This document shows, piece after piece, positions 25,232 through 32,556 of a stretch of 40,078 nt of DNA. Source of the DNA: Scatosoma sp045650185 (GTDB lineage Bacteria; Bacillota; Clostridia; Christensenellales; Borkfalkiaceae); NCBI GenBank assembly GCA_045650185.1, contig JAZRQY010000016.1, forward strand, positions 1 to 40,078. The letters are read 5' to 3'. The translations under genes and the position numbers were made by a program. The stretch's first letter is position 1; each line of letters begins with the position of its first letter. The notes beneath the pieces are model-generated. The model was given only the letters and a program-made list of their open reading frames with translations, was not told the DNA's origin and did no database searches.

Positions 25232-27421
25232 TTATTGTTCTTTCTTTTTCAGGAAGATCAATGCCGCCGCAGCTGCGCCGATAAGAGCTACGCTGCCAAT
25301 GCCGATTGCGCTTCCGCAACCGTCGCTATTGCTAGTCGGGTTATTATCGTCCGTGGAGCTATTGTCGCTAGACGAGCTATCGTCGGGGATTTCGGGGTCA
25401 ACCGAGCCGCTACCGCTGGACGAGCTGTTGTCGCCAGTAGAGGAACTGCTGCTGTTGCCACCTGTGGAGGAATTTCCACCAGTACTGCTGTCGCTGGTCG
25501 AACCGCTATCGGTGGGGGGTGTTACGACGGGGTCGTCGCCAATCCCTTCGCCGTAGAAGGTAATCGTATTAATCATTACTCGCTTACCGCCGCTGGTCGT
25601 TTCGATGGTAATCGTCTTGTCGGTAGTGGTGTCTACGGAAATCGTTTCGTATTCGCCGTTGTCAGAGCTTTTGCTCAGTGTATAGTTAGTTCCGTTGATG
25701 TTTACAACCGATGCGTTAGCCTTGTACTTTGCTACCTCAATAGCCACCGTGTCTACGTCATCTGCTACGGTAAACGTGAGCGAACCAGTATTTTTGCCGG
25801 TACCAAGCTTGATACAGCCGTTGCCCTTTGCGTCACGCGCGTCGGTCCACATCTGCGCGTTGCCCGTAATGTTTAAAGTGTAGCCGTTGTTCGTGTAAGT
25901 TTTTGTGGTGGATAAGGTGCCGTCGTTGTGACTAGCAGTGCCGTCTTCACCGAGGTTGAACAGAGCCAAACAATCGTCAGGCAGTTCAGGGTTAATTGTC
26001 GAACCACCGCCAGAGGAGCTGTTGCCGCCTGTGGAACTGTTTCCGCTGGAAGAACTATTGCCACCAGAGGAACTATTTCCACCCGAAGAAGAGTTTGCCA
26101 AGGTATAGTTAGGCTTGTTGAATTCAACCGTGCCGTTATAATTCTTGATTTCACCTGTAACGGTAATGGTGTCGCCTACGTTCAAGTCGTAGCCCTTTTG
26201 CAACCAATAGCAATACATCGGGTATTCGTCATATCCATCGACAACAATGGTAAGACAAACATTTTTCGTTTCTTCATCTTTTTGCTTAATGTTGGTTACT
26301 TTTCCTGTCAAGCTGTACGTACCGAGTGTTTCATTTGCGCCAAGGGCGTAAGCCGCTTTCAAGATGGATTCGGGGTTGTTTGCATCAACGGTAGGGGTGT
26401 CGGGTTGTTCAGGGTCGGTTGTCGAGCCGCCGCCCGTATTGCCGCCGCCACTTGAAGGAGGAACGACCACGCCGCCGTTAGCAATCATCGAAGGGGTGTT
26501 CATGTTTGTAGGAACAGTTTCACCGAACATCAGCCATGCCAGTTCGGGATAGTCAACGAAGACGTTTCTCGTACCCGTGATGGATTGAACGGAATCGTTT
26601 CTACCCATTTCCCAAGTATCAACGGGGTCAGCTTGCATCCATTCTAAGAGGACGGATTTGCTTTCCATAACGCCGCTAGAGCCCCACATATAGGAGGTAT
26701 TGCCCCAGCGGGTGTATACGTACAATACGATACGCGCGCAGTCGCCACGCAGGTCAAGTGCGCCGCCGCTTTCGCTGTTGGGATTATAGTAGCCGCCGCT
26801 TTTACCGTACGCCGTATTTCCGCGTGAGGAGTTCTCTGACGTTGCGGTGGGACGAATCATCATTACGTCATCCTCATCGCTGCCACCTAAGCCCTTACTA
26901 TTCGGCCAAGTATGTTCTTTGTTCCACGAAGGGGATTGATTACTCCAAGAGGGACCGATTTGCGTACCTGAATAAAAGGAAGAAATTTTTCGGCTCTCAT
27001 GGGTACAGTCGGTATAACAAAGCAAGTTGTTGTTTTCCTTATAGCCATTTATATTGCTATGCTTGCTTTTCATATACGACTGCAAAGCCTTATACAATGC
27101 AGAACTGGGGGTGGAAGAAGTGTTGGAATTTCCTCCAAGCTGCGACCACAATGCGAAGGAATTGCTACCCGAATAGAACGCCTGTGCATTCGGGGAGAGG
27201 AATATGCAATCTTCTTCGCGCGCGCCCCAGTTATAAATGTATTTCCCGGAATATTCGTAGTTTACGTCATCTGCGCTGTCGTATCCGGTAGGCGTGGTGC
27301 CTATGCTTGCCGCGCTTGCGACAACGGTATCCTGCGTATAGATGGCAGGAAGTGCAGGAAGGCTGGCAAAAGCGACAACTGCCGCTAAAACCGCCGTAAT
27401 CTTCTTCGTGAATTTTTTCAT
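25232..27421 (-). CDS. Secreted, anchored modular nuclease (endonuclease I/NucM family)
   Basis: A 729-residue exported protein. Signal peptide at 1-38. The nuclease domain (about 60-300) has KEHTWPNSKGLGG (His170, beta-beta-alpha-metal motif), then RPTATSENSSRGN (Asn197) and GALDLRGDCARIVLYVYTRW, the endonuclease I pattern. Residues 350-442 look like an OB-fold (TGKVTNIKQKDEETKNVCL and VNVGDTITVTGEI-like segments). After a Ser/Gly/Asn linker (443-478) comes a beta-sandwich (about 482-630), then a second linker, and SDGCGSAIGIG before a membrane helix and KKKEQ. It should degrade extracellular DNA or RNA at the cell surface. The ATG has GAGGA upstream. Gene order with the surface-polysaccharide protein upstream is same-strand but with an 87-base gap and own promoter. 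Confidence 0.88.
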   Translation of the reverse strand: MKKFTKKITAVLAAVVAFASLPALPAIYTQDTVVASAASIGTTPTGYDSADDVNYEYSGKYIYNWGAREEDCIFLSPNAQAFYSGSNSFALWSQLGGNSNTSSTPSSALYKALQSYMKSKHSNINGYKENNNLLCYTDCTHESRKISSFYSGTQIGPSWSNQSPSWNKEHTWPNSKGLGGSDEDDVMMIRPTATSENSSRGNTAYGKSGGYYNPNSESGGALDLRGDCARIVLYVYTRWGNTSYMWGSSGVMESKSVLLEWMQADPVDTWEMGRNDSVQSITGTRNVFVDYPELAWLMFGETVPTNMNTPSMIANGGVVVPPSSGGGNTGGGSTTDPEQPDTPTVDANNPESILKAAYALGANETLGTYSLTGKVTNIKQKDEETKNVCLTIVVDGYDEYPMYCYWLQKGYDLNVGDTITVTGEIKNYNGTVEFNKPNYTLANSSSGGNSSSGGNSSSSGNSSTGGNSSSGGGSTINPELPDDCLALFNLGEDGTASHNDGTLSTTKTYTNNGYTLNITGNAQMWTDARDAKGNGCIKLGTGKNTGSLTFTVADDVDTVAIEVAKYKANASVVNINGTNYTLSKSSDNGEYETISVDTTTDKTITIETTSGGKRVMINTITFYGEGIGDDPVVTPPTDSGSTSDSSTGGNSSTGGNSSSSSTGDNSSSSGSGSVDPEIPDDSSSSDNSSTDDNNPTSNSDGCGSAIGIGSVALIGAAAAALIFLKKKEQ

Positions 27422-27468
27422 AATATCCTCATTATAGCATAGCTATTTATAATATCTTCATTATAGCA
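27420..27468 (-). repeat. Duplicated 20-base promoter/leader segment
   Basis: Positions 27420-27439 and 27449-27468 match at 19 of 20 bases. On the minus strand each reads TGCTATAATGA(G/A)GATATTAT. The gene-proximal copy carries the nuclease ribosome site and the distal one the -10 box, suggesting a local tandem duplication of 29 bases. Confidence 0.8.
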
Positions 27469-27488
27469 CAGGTTTTTTTACAATGCAA
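27460..27488 (-). promoter_or_regulatory. Promoter of the nuclease gene
   Basis: On the minus strand: TTGCAT (27488-27483), 17-base spacer, TATAAT (27465-27460) with TGC before it, an extended -10. The start point would be about 30 bases before the ATG. A second TATAAT at 27436-27431 lies too near the ATG to serve as an ordinary promoter. Confidence 0.65.
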
Positions 27489-27508
27489 CTATCCCTAGAA
27501 AGAATAAA

Positions 27509-28921
27509 TCAAAAAAAACGACAAAATTTGCGTGCTTTAGTTGGTTGGATTCGATTCAGCAAGATTTTCTCGGGGTGAGTACATCTTTCAAATATACACA
27601 GCAGCGTTGAATAGATGATCGTCGGGAATATATTGAACAAATGGATATCCAGCAAACTTGTAAGAAGCAACGCAAGTACGGACATCCCAACGAAGAAAGA
27701 AAAAGGGGTGCGCGTATTGAGTAGCAGTTGAAATGTTTGACATCTGTGGTAGCAGTATGCGGCGAAACCTACGATGCCGCAGGATGCCAGCACTTGAATA
27801 ATCGTGTTATGGAAATAATTCGGCGCAACGATTACAAAGCTGTTGTTATTGCCGTGGGAATTTCCAAAGCCAATGCCCAGTATAGGGTAATTGAAGAATT
27901 TATTGATTCCGTCCTGATAATAGGGGAATCGTCCGCTGTCGTTGAATCCGGCGTCGATAATTTGTTTAAACGCCGTGTAGATCGTATCCTTAAAAAGGAT
28001 ACCGGCAAGCACGGTGACAACGGCTAAAACACTTGCAGAAATAATTGCTTGTTTTCTGTGCTTATGCTTATATATACACAGGAACAAGATACAGGCGATT
28101 AAAATAGGCGTTGCAAAGAGGATGGCGGCTCTGCTAAGGCTGAGTAGAACGAACACATACGTTATAACTCCGCTTATAAAAAAGGGCAGAGTATGCTTAG
28201 TGTGGATGGCGCAGTAGAAGTGGATGGGCATCAGTATAGCAAGGGTGGAGCCTATGTTATTGCTAACCCCCCAACCAAGGTCGAGCTTGCGCTTCATAAT
28301 CGTGCCGTCACGAATAACACCGTTGGTAAAATAGAGGTGTAAAAACTCAAATATAATTACAATCGAGGAAAGAACGAGCACGTAAAGCAAATAATTTTTC
28401 GTGTCTTGATTGATTTCAAGATTGATTGAAAACAAGAAGTAGGGCACGACGAAGGAGATGATAATAAGAAGCCCGAAGATAAAGTTGCTCGCGTTGTAAT
28501 TTTCAATACTGGAAAAGCCGTTAAACAAAAAGGTTATTGCAAGCAATAACAACCCGCTAGAAAGAGCAGAGGAAGTAAAGTTCTTGATTTTAATTTCTTT
28601 TCGATATACGATAAAATGAATTGCGCCTGAAACCAATACGGCAAAGCACATCAAACCGTAGGCAATCAAGGAAGGCGTACTATAAAAAGCTTCGCTTTCG
28701 AGGCCTTTCCTTGAAAAAATATAATAAAAACAAAGCAATGGGGAGATAAAAAACTTCAAATCCTTGCACAGGATAAAGCCTGCGCATACGGTAGGCACGA
28801 TGAACGCCATGGCGTAAATTTCAGCGGAGAAAATATGCCCCACGGCGATAAAAAAGGCGACGTAGAGGGGGTACAGATATCCGTTGAAAAAATTGTAAGC
28901 TTTTTGCTTAAGGTTTAACAT
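27509..28921 (-). CDS. O-antigen ligase/polymerase-like membrane protein (Wzy/WaaL superfamily)
   Basis: A 470-residue integral membrane protein with about 12 hydrophobic segments and one larger external loop. The C-terminal half shows the Wzy_C pattern: YPILGIGFGNSHGNNN, then NYFHNTIIQVLASCGIVGF, where the His and the Gly-rich turn are characteristic. Such proteins join or polymerise sugar repeat units of surface polysaccharides on the outer face. No glycosyltransferase or flippase lies beside it, so it appears as a single gene. The start is the ATG at 28921 with TTGGAG six bases upstream; a TTG at 28933 overlaps that site. It follows a broken HAD gene on the same strand by 28 bases. Confidence 0.8.
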   Translation of the reverse strand: MLNLKQKAYNFFNGYLYPLYVAFFIAVGHIFSAEIYAMAFIVPTVCAGFILCKDLKFFISPLLCFYYIFSRKGLESEAFYSTPSLIAYGLMCFAVLVSGAIHFIVYRKEIKIKNFTSSALSSGLLLLAITFLFNGFSSIENYNASNFIFGLLIIISFVVPYFLFSINLEINQDTKNYLLYVLVLSSIVIIFEFLHLYFTNGVIRDGTIMKRKLDLGWGVSNNIGSTLAILMPIHFYCAIHTKHTLPFFISGVITYVFVLLSLSRAAILFATPILIACILFLCIYKHKHRKQAIISASVLAVVTVLAGILFKDTIYTAFKQIIDAGFNDSGRFPYYQDGINKFFNYPILGIGFGNSHGNNNSFVIVAPNYFHNTIIQVLASCGIVGFAAYCYHRCQTFQLLLNTRTPFSFFVGMSVLALLLTSLLDIHLFNIFPTIIYSTLLCIFERCTHPEKILLNRIQPTKARKFCRFF

Positions 28922-28949
28922 TTTTTGCTCCAATGATTTTTTACTTTTG

Positions 28950-29106
28950 TTAAAAAATAGATGCGGATTTTTCAGAGTTGATTAAATCGTATATTTCCAT
29001 CCAATGATGCACTCTTTGCAAAGGCGTTAAAATATTCGGCAAGGTACGGCATTAAATGGTCTAAGGTATCCATAATCGTATCGTCGATATCAATTGCAAT
29101 ATTCAT
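28950..29106 (-). pseudogene. Remnant of a HAD-family 5'-deoxynucleotidase gene
   Basis: Reading from the ATG at 29106 (GGAAGG upstream) the frame gives MNIAIDIDDTIMDTLDHLMP then YLAEYF. This is the N-terminal HAD motif I (D-x-D-D-T) of the cytosolic deoxyribonucleotidase (NT5C-like) group. The frame then drifts and stops at 28972. In the +1 frame the following bases encode TPLQRVHHWMEIYDLINSEK and end at TAA (28950); RVHHWMEIYDLI resembles the usual C-terminal end of the same family (R-V-x-x-W-x-E-x-Y). A working protein is about 180 residues, so the middle of about 110-130 residues seems deleted with a frame change. Promoter and ribosome site remain, so it may now only serve as leader for the gene at 28921. 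Confidence 0.6.
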
Positions 29107-29128
29107 AACGCGCCTTCCACGTATCACT

Positions 29129-29157
29129 ATTATAATATAAAAAACTTTTAATAGCAA
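29129..29157 (-). promoter_or_regulatory. Promoter for the HAD remnant and polymerase-like gene
   Basis: On the minus strand TTGCTA (29157-29152), 17-base spacer, perfect TATAAT (29134-29129). It precedes the remnant's ATG by about 22 bases and is the only good promoter upstream of the gene at 28921. Confidence 0.6.
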
Positions 29158-29233
29158 GCATTTGCAAGTGGAAATATAGTAGGGGTATTTTATAAAATAA
29201 ATGCAAAAAGTCAAAAAAACACCTATTGAATTG

Positions 29234-29262
29234 TTGCAATTGTGTTCGTCGTGTGCTAAAAT
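29234..29262 (+). promoter_or_regulatory. Promoter of the M3 peptidase gene
   Basis: TTGCAA (29234-29239), 17-base spacer, TAAAAT (29257-29262) with TGC upstream (extended -10). The gene's ribosome site AAGGAG follows at 29282-29287. Confidence 0.65.
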
Positions 29263-29294
29263 AACCTTAATACTTTTAACTAAGGAGAATGCTA

Positions 29295-31319
29295 ATGAAG
29301 AAATTTACTATTGCTCTTTCCATTTTTTTAGCATCTATTTTTGCTCTGCCTAGTTGCGCGATTGGTCACGAGCATGACTTCCAATTGTACGAAACGAAAA
29401 AAGCGTTTTGCGCAAAAGACGGCTACAAGAGATATAAGTGCAGTTGTGGTGAAACAACTGAAGAGGTTATCCCCAAGTTGGGGCACGATATTCAGTACTA
29501 TTCCAAGACTTCTCCCTCCTGCGTCAAACCCGGCGCTATAAAATATAAATGCACTCGTTGCAGTAAAGAAGAGATTGAGGAAATCCCGGCGCTCGGTCAT
29601 GAAATGGGCGCATTTGTCGAGGCTTCCCGACTTACCGCTTGTACGAGGACGGGTTGTACGCATACGGAACTTCAGACAGGGAACGGTAAGTACACCGAGG
29701 CGCTTACTTTCACGTTTAACGACGACGACAAGGCTCTGCTTGCGGCAAAGCATGACGAGCTTGAAACCATCCTTGAGGAAGCTGATGCGTATGACGCTAC
29801 CCTTCACGCTCTCACCAAGGAAGGGCCCCTTGCGGAGGCGTACGCTGCGGCGGAGACTCTTTACGAGGAATACAGCGATTTGATTTTCGAGGCGCAAGGA
29901 CAGCTTTCTATTTCGATGACGCTTTACCGCTGTGACCATCGTAATGAAGAGCTTGAACAGCGTTACAACGATATGCAAACCTATTACACCGACTTGGTTG
30001 CGAAGTTCTATTCGCTTTCTCAGCCTTGGTATGATTCGATGTTCCGTGAATTCTTCTTTGAAGGCGCAACCGAAGAAGAAATCAAAGCGTTCCTTTTCGA
30101 TAGTAACGCTTACGCAAACGAAGAATATACTACGCTTAAGAATAGAAACGATGAAATCGAGCTTGAATTTGACGGCATAGACGGTGCCGCGGCGGCGAAA
30201 GAGGATCCCGAATTGTATGCGGAATTCGTTGCTAATAACGCGCGTATTGCGGAAATTCTCGGCTATGACAACTATTTGGAATACGCATACGAAAACGTGT
30301 ATGATAGAGATTACACCTATCAAGAGGCGGCGCAGTTCGTTGAATACGTAAAAGAATACATCGTTCCTATCTACAACTCTATCTACGGGAAGTGGAACAA
30401 AGCTACTAGCAGTGGTCTTACGCAGGCAGATATTGACACCTACTACAGCGTTGTAAGCAACAGCTTCTTTGGCGACGCGCTTGGCAACAAGCTCTTCAAC
30501 GACTACATCGACGATATGGGTATGGCATTTACGTCTAACCCTGATAAGCAGATTTCCTTCTCCGACGTCCTTAACGACCTTGTTTCCGATGGAAATATGT
30601 TCAGGGGTACCTATGAAGGCGCGTATGTTACGTACATTCGTGGCGCAGATATTCCTATTGCTTACTTTGGTAGGGAATATGATTCCGCTACGACCGTCGC
30701 GCACGAGTTTGGCCACTACATGAATGAAATCTATAACAATGACGAATACAGTCAGTCCTTCGACCTTCTTGAAACGCATTCGCAAGGTCAAGAAATGCTG
30801 TTCATTAGCTACGCAAAGGATTACCTTTCGGGCAACGCGCTCACGCTTGTAACCACCTATAATCTTCTCTCTACCCTTCAAACCATCGTCTTGGCTACGC
30901 AGGTTGACTGCTTCGAGCAGGCAATCTACCTGAACCAATACGAAGGCCCTGGTGCAGAGGAAATTATGGCTGACGGCAAGATTACGGCAGACGAATACGA
31001 TACGGTTTACGCAGGGCTTTCCGAATACCTTGGTATCGAGGAAGGCTATCGTGAGGATAAATACTGGAGATACGTTACCATTTCTGCGCCTTGCTATTAC
31101 ATCTCCTATGCAATTTCGGGTGTAAATGCGTTGCAGATTTACGCTACCGCAATGCAAAAGGGCTTTAACGTGGCAAAAGAATCCTATCTTAAGCTGTTCA
31201 CCTACACCGACGAAAATCCTGAAATGACCACCGAAGAAGTTCTTCTTTACGCAGGTCTTACCTCTTACGTTGACGAAGAAACGTTCACCTTCATCAGAAT
31301 GGCATTGAGCAAAGCATAA
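29295..31319 (+). CDS. Lipid-anchored M3-family oligopeptidase with Cys-rich N-terminal repeats
   Basis: A 674-residue exported zinc peptidase. The start chosen is the ATG at 29295, seven bases after AAGGAG; the in-frame ATG at 29289 is only one base from it. The signal peptide ends in a lipobox A-L-P-S-C (Cys20). Residues about 27-110 hold Cys-rich repeats of the form H-D/E...C...G...Y-C-x-C...I-P-x-LGH, the zinc-ribbon-like module common at the N-terminus of Firmicutes surface proteins. The rest is an M3 (thimet/PepF-like) catalytic domain with AHEFGHYMNEIYN (His470 zinc site) and the following LLETHSQGQEML, which supplies the third ligand Glu. Family members cut short peptides and are usually cytoplasmic; this one should work outside the cell, feeding peptide uptake. 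Confidence 0.88.
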   Translation: MKKFTIALSIFLASIFALPSCAIGHEHDFQLYETKKAFCAKDGYKRYKCSCGETTEEVIPKLGHDIQYYSKTSPSCVKPGAIKYKCTRCSKEEIEEIPALGHEMGAFVEASRLTACTRTGCTHTELQTGNGKYTEALTFTFNDDDKALLAAKHDELETILEEADAYDATLHALTKEGPLAEAYAAAETLYEEYSDLIFEAQGQLSISMTLYRCDHRNEELEQRYNDMQTYYTDLVAKFYSLSQPWYDSMFREFFFEGATEEEIKAFLFDSNAYANEEYTTLKNRNDEIELEFDGIDGAAAAKEDPELYAEFVANNARIAEILGYDNYLEYAYENVYDRDYTYQEAAQFVEYVKEYIVPIYNSIYGKWNKATSSGLTQADIDTYYSVVSNSFFGDALGNKLFNDYIDDMGMAFTSNPDKQISFSDVLNDLVSDGNMFRGTYEGAYVTYIRGADIPIAYFGREYDSATTVAHEFGHYMNEIYNNDEYSQSFDLLETHSQGQEMLFISYAKDYLSGNALTLVTTYNLLSTLQTIVLATQVDCFEQAIYLNQYEGPGAEEIMADGKITADEYDTVYAGLSEYLGIEEGYREDKYWRYVTISAPCYYISYAISGVNALQIYATAMQKGFNVAKESYLKLFTYTDENPEMTTEEVLLYAGLTSYVDEETFTFIRMALSKA

Positions 31320-31335
31320 AACAACCGCAATTCAA

Positions 31336-31366
31336 AAAAGAGTCTACCTTCTCGGTAGACTCTTTT
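31336..31366 (+). terminator. Terminator of the M3 peptidase gene
   Basis: A 13-bp perfect stem (AAAAGAGTCTACC at 31336-31348 with GGTAGACTCTTTT at 31354-31366) and loop TTCTC. Its right arm ends in four Ts. It lies 16 bases past the stop codon. Confidence 0.9.
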
Positions 31367-31471
31367 ATACTCTGTATAAAAAAAGGAACTCTTTTTTTCG
31401 TGTAATTGACTCTTGACGCTTGCAAAAAGGTGCGCAGAAGCGCCTGATTGAGATTTTTTAGATTAAAACAC

Positions 31472-31500
31472 TTGACATTTAGGTGTATACAGTATATAAT
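31472..31500 (+). promoter_or_regulatory. Consensus promoter with overlapping dyad
   Basis: TTGACA (31472-31477), 17-base spacer, TATAAT (31495-31500): the exact sigma-A consensus. A dyad TATAC-A-GTATA at 31486-31496 overlaps the edge of the -10, a position used by GntR/YtrA-type repressors. A consensus promoter would be very active unless repressed, so an operator here makes sense, but no regulator gene is adjacent. The bases 31367-31471 hold nothing else that I can identify. Confidence 0.75.
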
Positions 31501-31533
31501 TAACTTAAGAAAATATAGACGGAGCGGCGGATT

Positions 31534-32034
31534 ATGGGCTTGACAACCTTTATTACCATAATCATATTTTTATCCGCGTACATACTCGTCATTTTCTCTC
31601 ACGCAGTTAAAATTATGCGAGAGAATAGAGCGGCGGGGGTTGTACGCCTTTTAGTCGTTGCGATTTTAACCGTCGTACTGTGCTCCGTTTCTTTCGTATT
31701 CATTCTTGATAATAGGGAAAAATTTAAAGAACTGCTCTACCATTTATGCTCCGAGAAAACTATCGACTGCGTAAAGACTGCTTACCAGCAGTGTTTCGGA
31801 GAGAACCCCCTTATCTTTGCGATTCAAGTCGTTGGAGGGTTTTTAGAGTTCCTCTTCTATTCGGCAATCGTAGCCATTTTGTCTTGCTCGCTAGTGGCAG
31901 TCGCGCGCAAGCTCTTTGTTGATTTTACCACGCAAACAAGCGTTGTGGATATACAAGAGAAAAAGATTGAACGCTCCCGTTCTATATTTGAGAGTGCGAA
32001 ACTTTTCCTCGTATGTAGGCGGGTTAGAATTTAG
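31534..32034 (+). CDS. Hypothetical membrane protein
   Basis: A 166-residue protein that I do not recognise. Three hydrophobic segments are visible (about 6-24, 37-57 and 93-123), the last one long and followed by a basic, soluble C-terminal tail (RKLFVDF... KKIERSRSIFESAKLF). Four Cys residues are scattered in the middle (LCSEKTIDC and QQCF). ATG at 31534 has GGAG 12 bases upstream, and it stands alone behind a consensus promoter. Its stop codon lies within the first arm of a hairpin (32029-32084), so the transcript may end there or be processed. Confidence 0.65.
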   Translation: MGLTTFITIIIFLSAYILVIFSHAVKIMRENRAAGVVRLLVVAILTVVLCSVSFVFILDNREKFKELLYHLCSEKTIDCVKTAYQQCFGENPLIFAIQVVGGFLEFLFYSAIVAILSCSLVAVARKLFVDFTTQTSVVDIQEKKIERSRSIFESAKLFLVCRRVRI

Positions 32035-32084
32035 ATAGGTCCAGGTGATACGGTAAGCGTATCGCCGTTTAGGCATATCTAAAT
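32029..32084 (+). other. Two-tier hairpin over the end of the membrane-protein gene
   Basis: Outer stem ATTTAGATA (32029-32037) with TATCTAAAT (32076-32084), perfect over 9 bp. Inner stem GGTGATACG (32044-32052) with CGTATCGCC (32058-32066), 9 bp with one G-T pair, loop GTAAG. The stop codon TAG is inside the outer arm. No T run follows. Confidence 0.65.
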
Positions 32085-32441
32085 ATCGCTACGCTATACG
32101 TACGTGCGCACGCGCGAGCCTTGTGTGGTAATTCTTACAAACGCCCATCCTCGCACGCGCATACGTTAGTAGCGTACGCCGTCATAGTTACGGGGAAACG
32201 GGCGTAAAGCTTTTTATAGAGAAAAGTATCTCTTGCGTTTTTACGGTTTTGAACGGAATGCGTTTTGTAGGCGAAAGATAAATTTTTAGATTTCGGCTCA
32301 AAAAGAAAACTCTTCCAGATCGTAAACAAGAAAGAGCGTATAAAGAGAAAACAAACTTTTTTATTTAAAACGCGAAAAATGTCGAATAAGGTCGAGCACT
32401 CGTTTTCAATCAATGCTTAAAGCAAATACTCCGTACTATGG
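32085..32441. other. Non-coding gap with alternating purine-pyrimidine and inverted-repeat structure
   Basis: No convincing gene. Positions 32095-32116 are 22 bases of strict pyrimidine-purine alternation (TATACGTACGTGCGCACGCG and on), and 32152-32166 another 15 (CGCACGCGCATACGT). The two are roughly inverted copies, helped by CGCTAC (32087-32092) against GTAGCG (32168-32173), so the segment can fold over about 90 bases. A weak CCGT/ACGG pairing follows near 32178-32196. The rest to 32441 is plain AT-rich sequence. A minus-strand frame of 92 codons (32135-32413) was not accepted. Confidence 0.5.
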
Positions 32442-32477
32442 CAACCAAAGGGTTTTCCTTTGGTTGTATTTATTTTT
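32442..32477 (+). terminator. Hairpin terminator before the ABC operon
   Basis: A 10-bp perfect stem (CAACCAAAGG at 32442-32451 with CCTTTGGTTG at 32457-32466), loop GTTTT, followed by the T-rich TATTTATTTTT. A TATAAT at 32484-32489 shortly after could be the -10 for the ABC genes, though its -35 (TGGTTG) is poor. Confidence 0.65.
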
Positions 32478-32556
32478 CTCCGTTATAATAAAACGATAAA
32501 AAGACACAAATGGGAGCTCCCCTTAAAATAAACACAAAAGAAGAGTGGAAAAAAGT

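Noticed and set aside
28972..29214. An 80-codon minus-strand frame starting at 29214
   Set aside because: The first 36 residues lie upstream of the promoter's -10 box and have no ribosome site; the recognisable HAD sequence starts at the ATG at 29106.
29328..31157. A 609-codon frame antisense to the M3 peptidase
   Set aside because: It is basic and low in complexity with no recognisable domain, while the plus strand encodes an intact HExxH peptidase with signal peptide.
32135..32413. Minus-strand frame of 92 codons in the gap before the ABC genes
   Set aside because: It begins at TTG with no ribosome site, overlaps the structured repeat-like DNA, and its composition (runs of Phe, Lys, Arg) looks like translated spacer. 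It could be a relic common to a repeat family, but nothing supports it as a gene.
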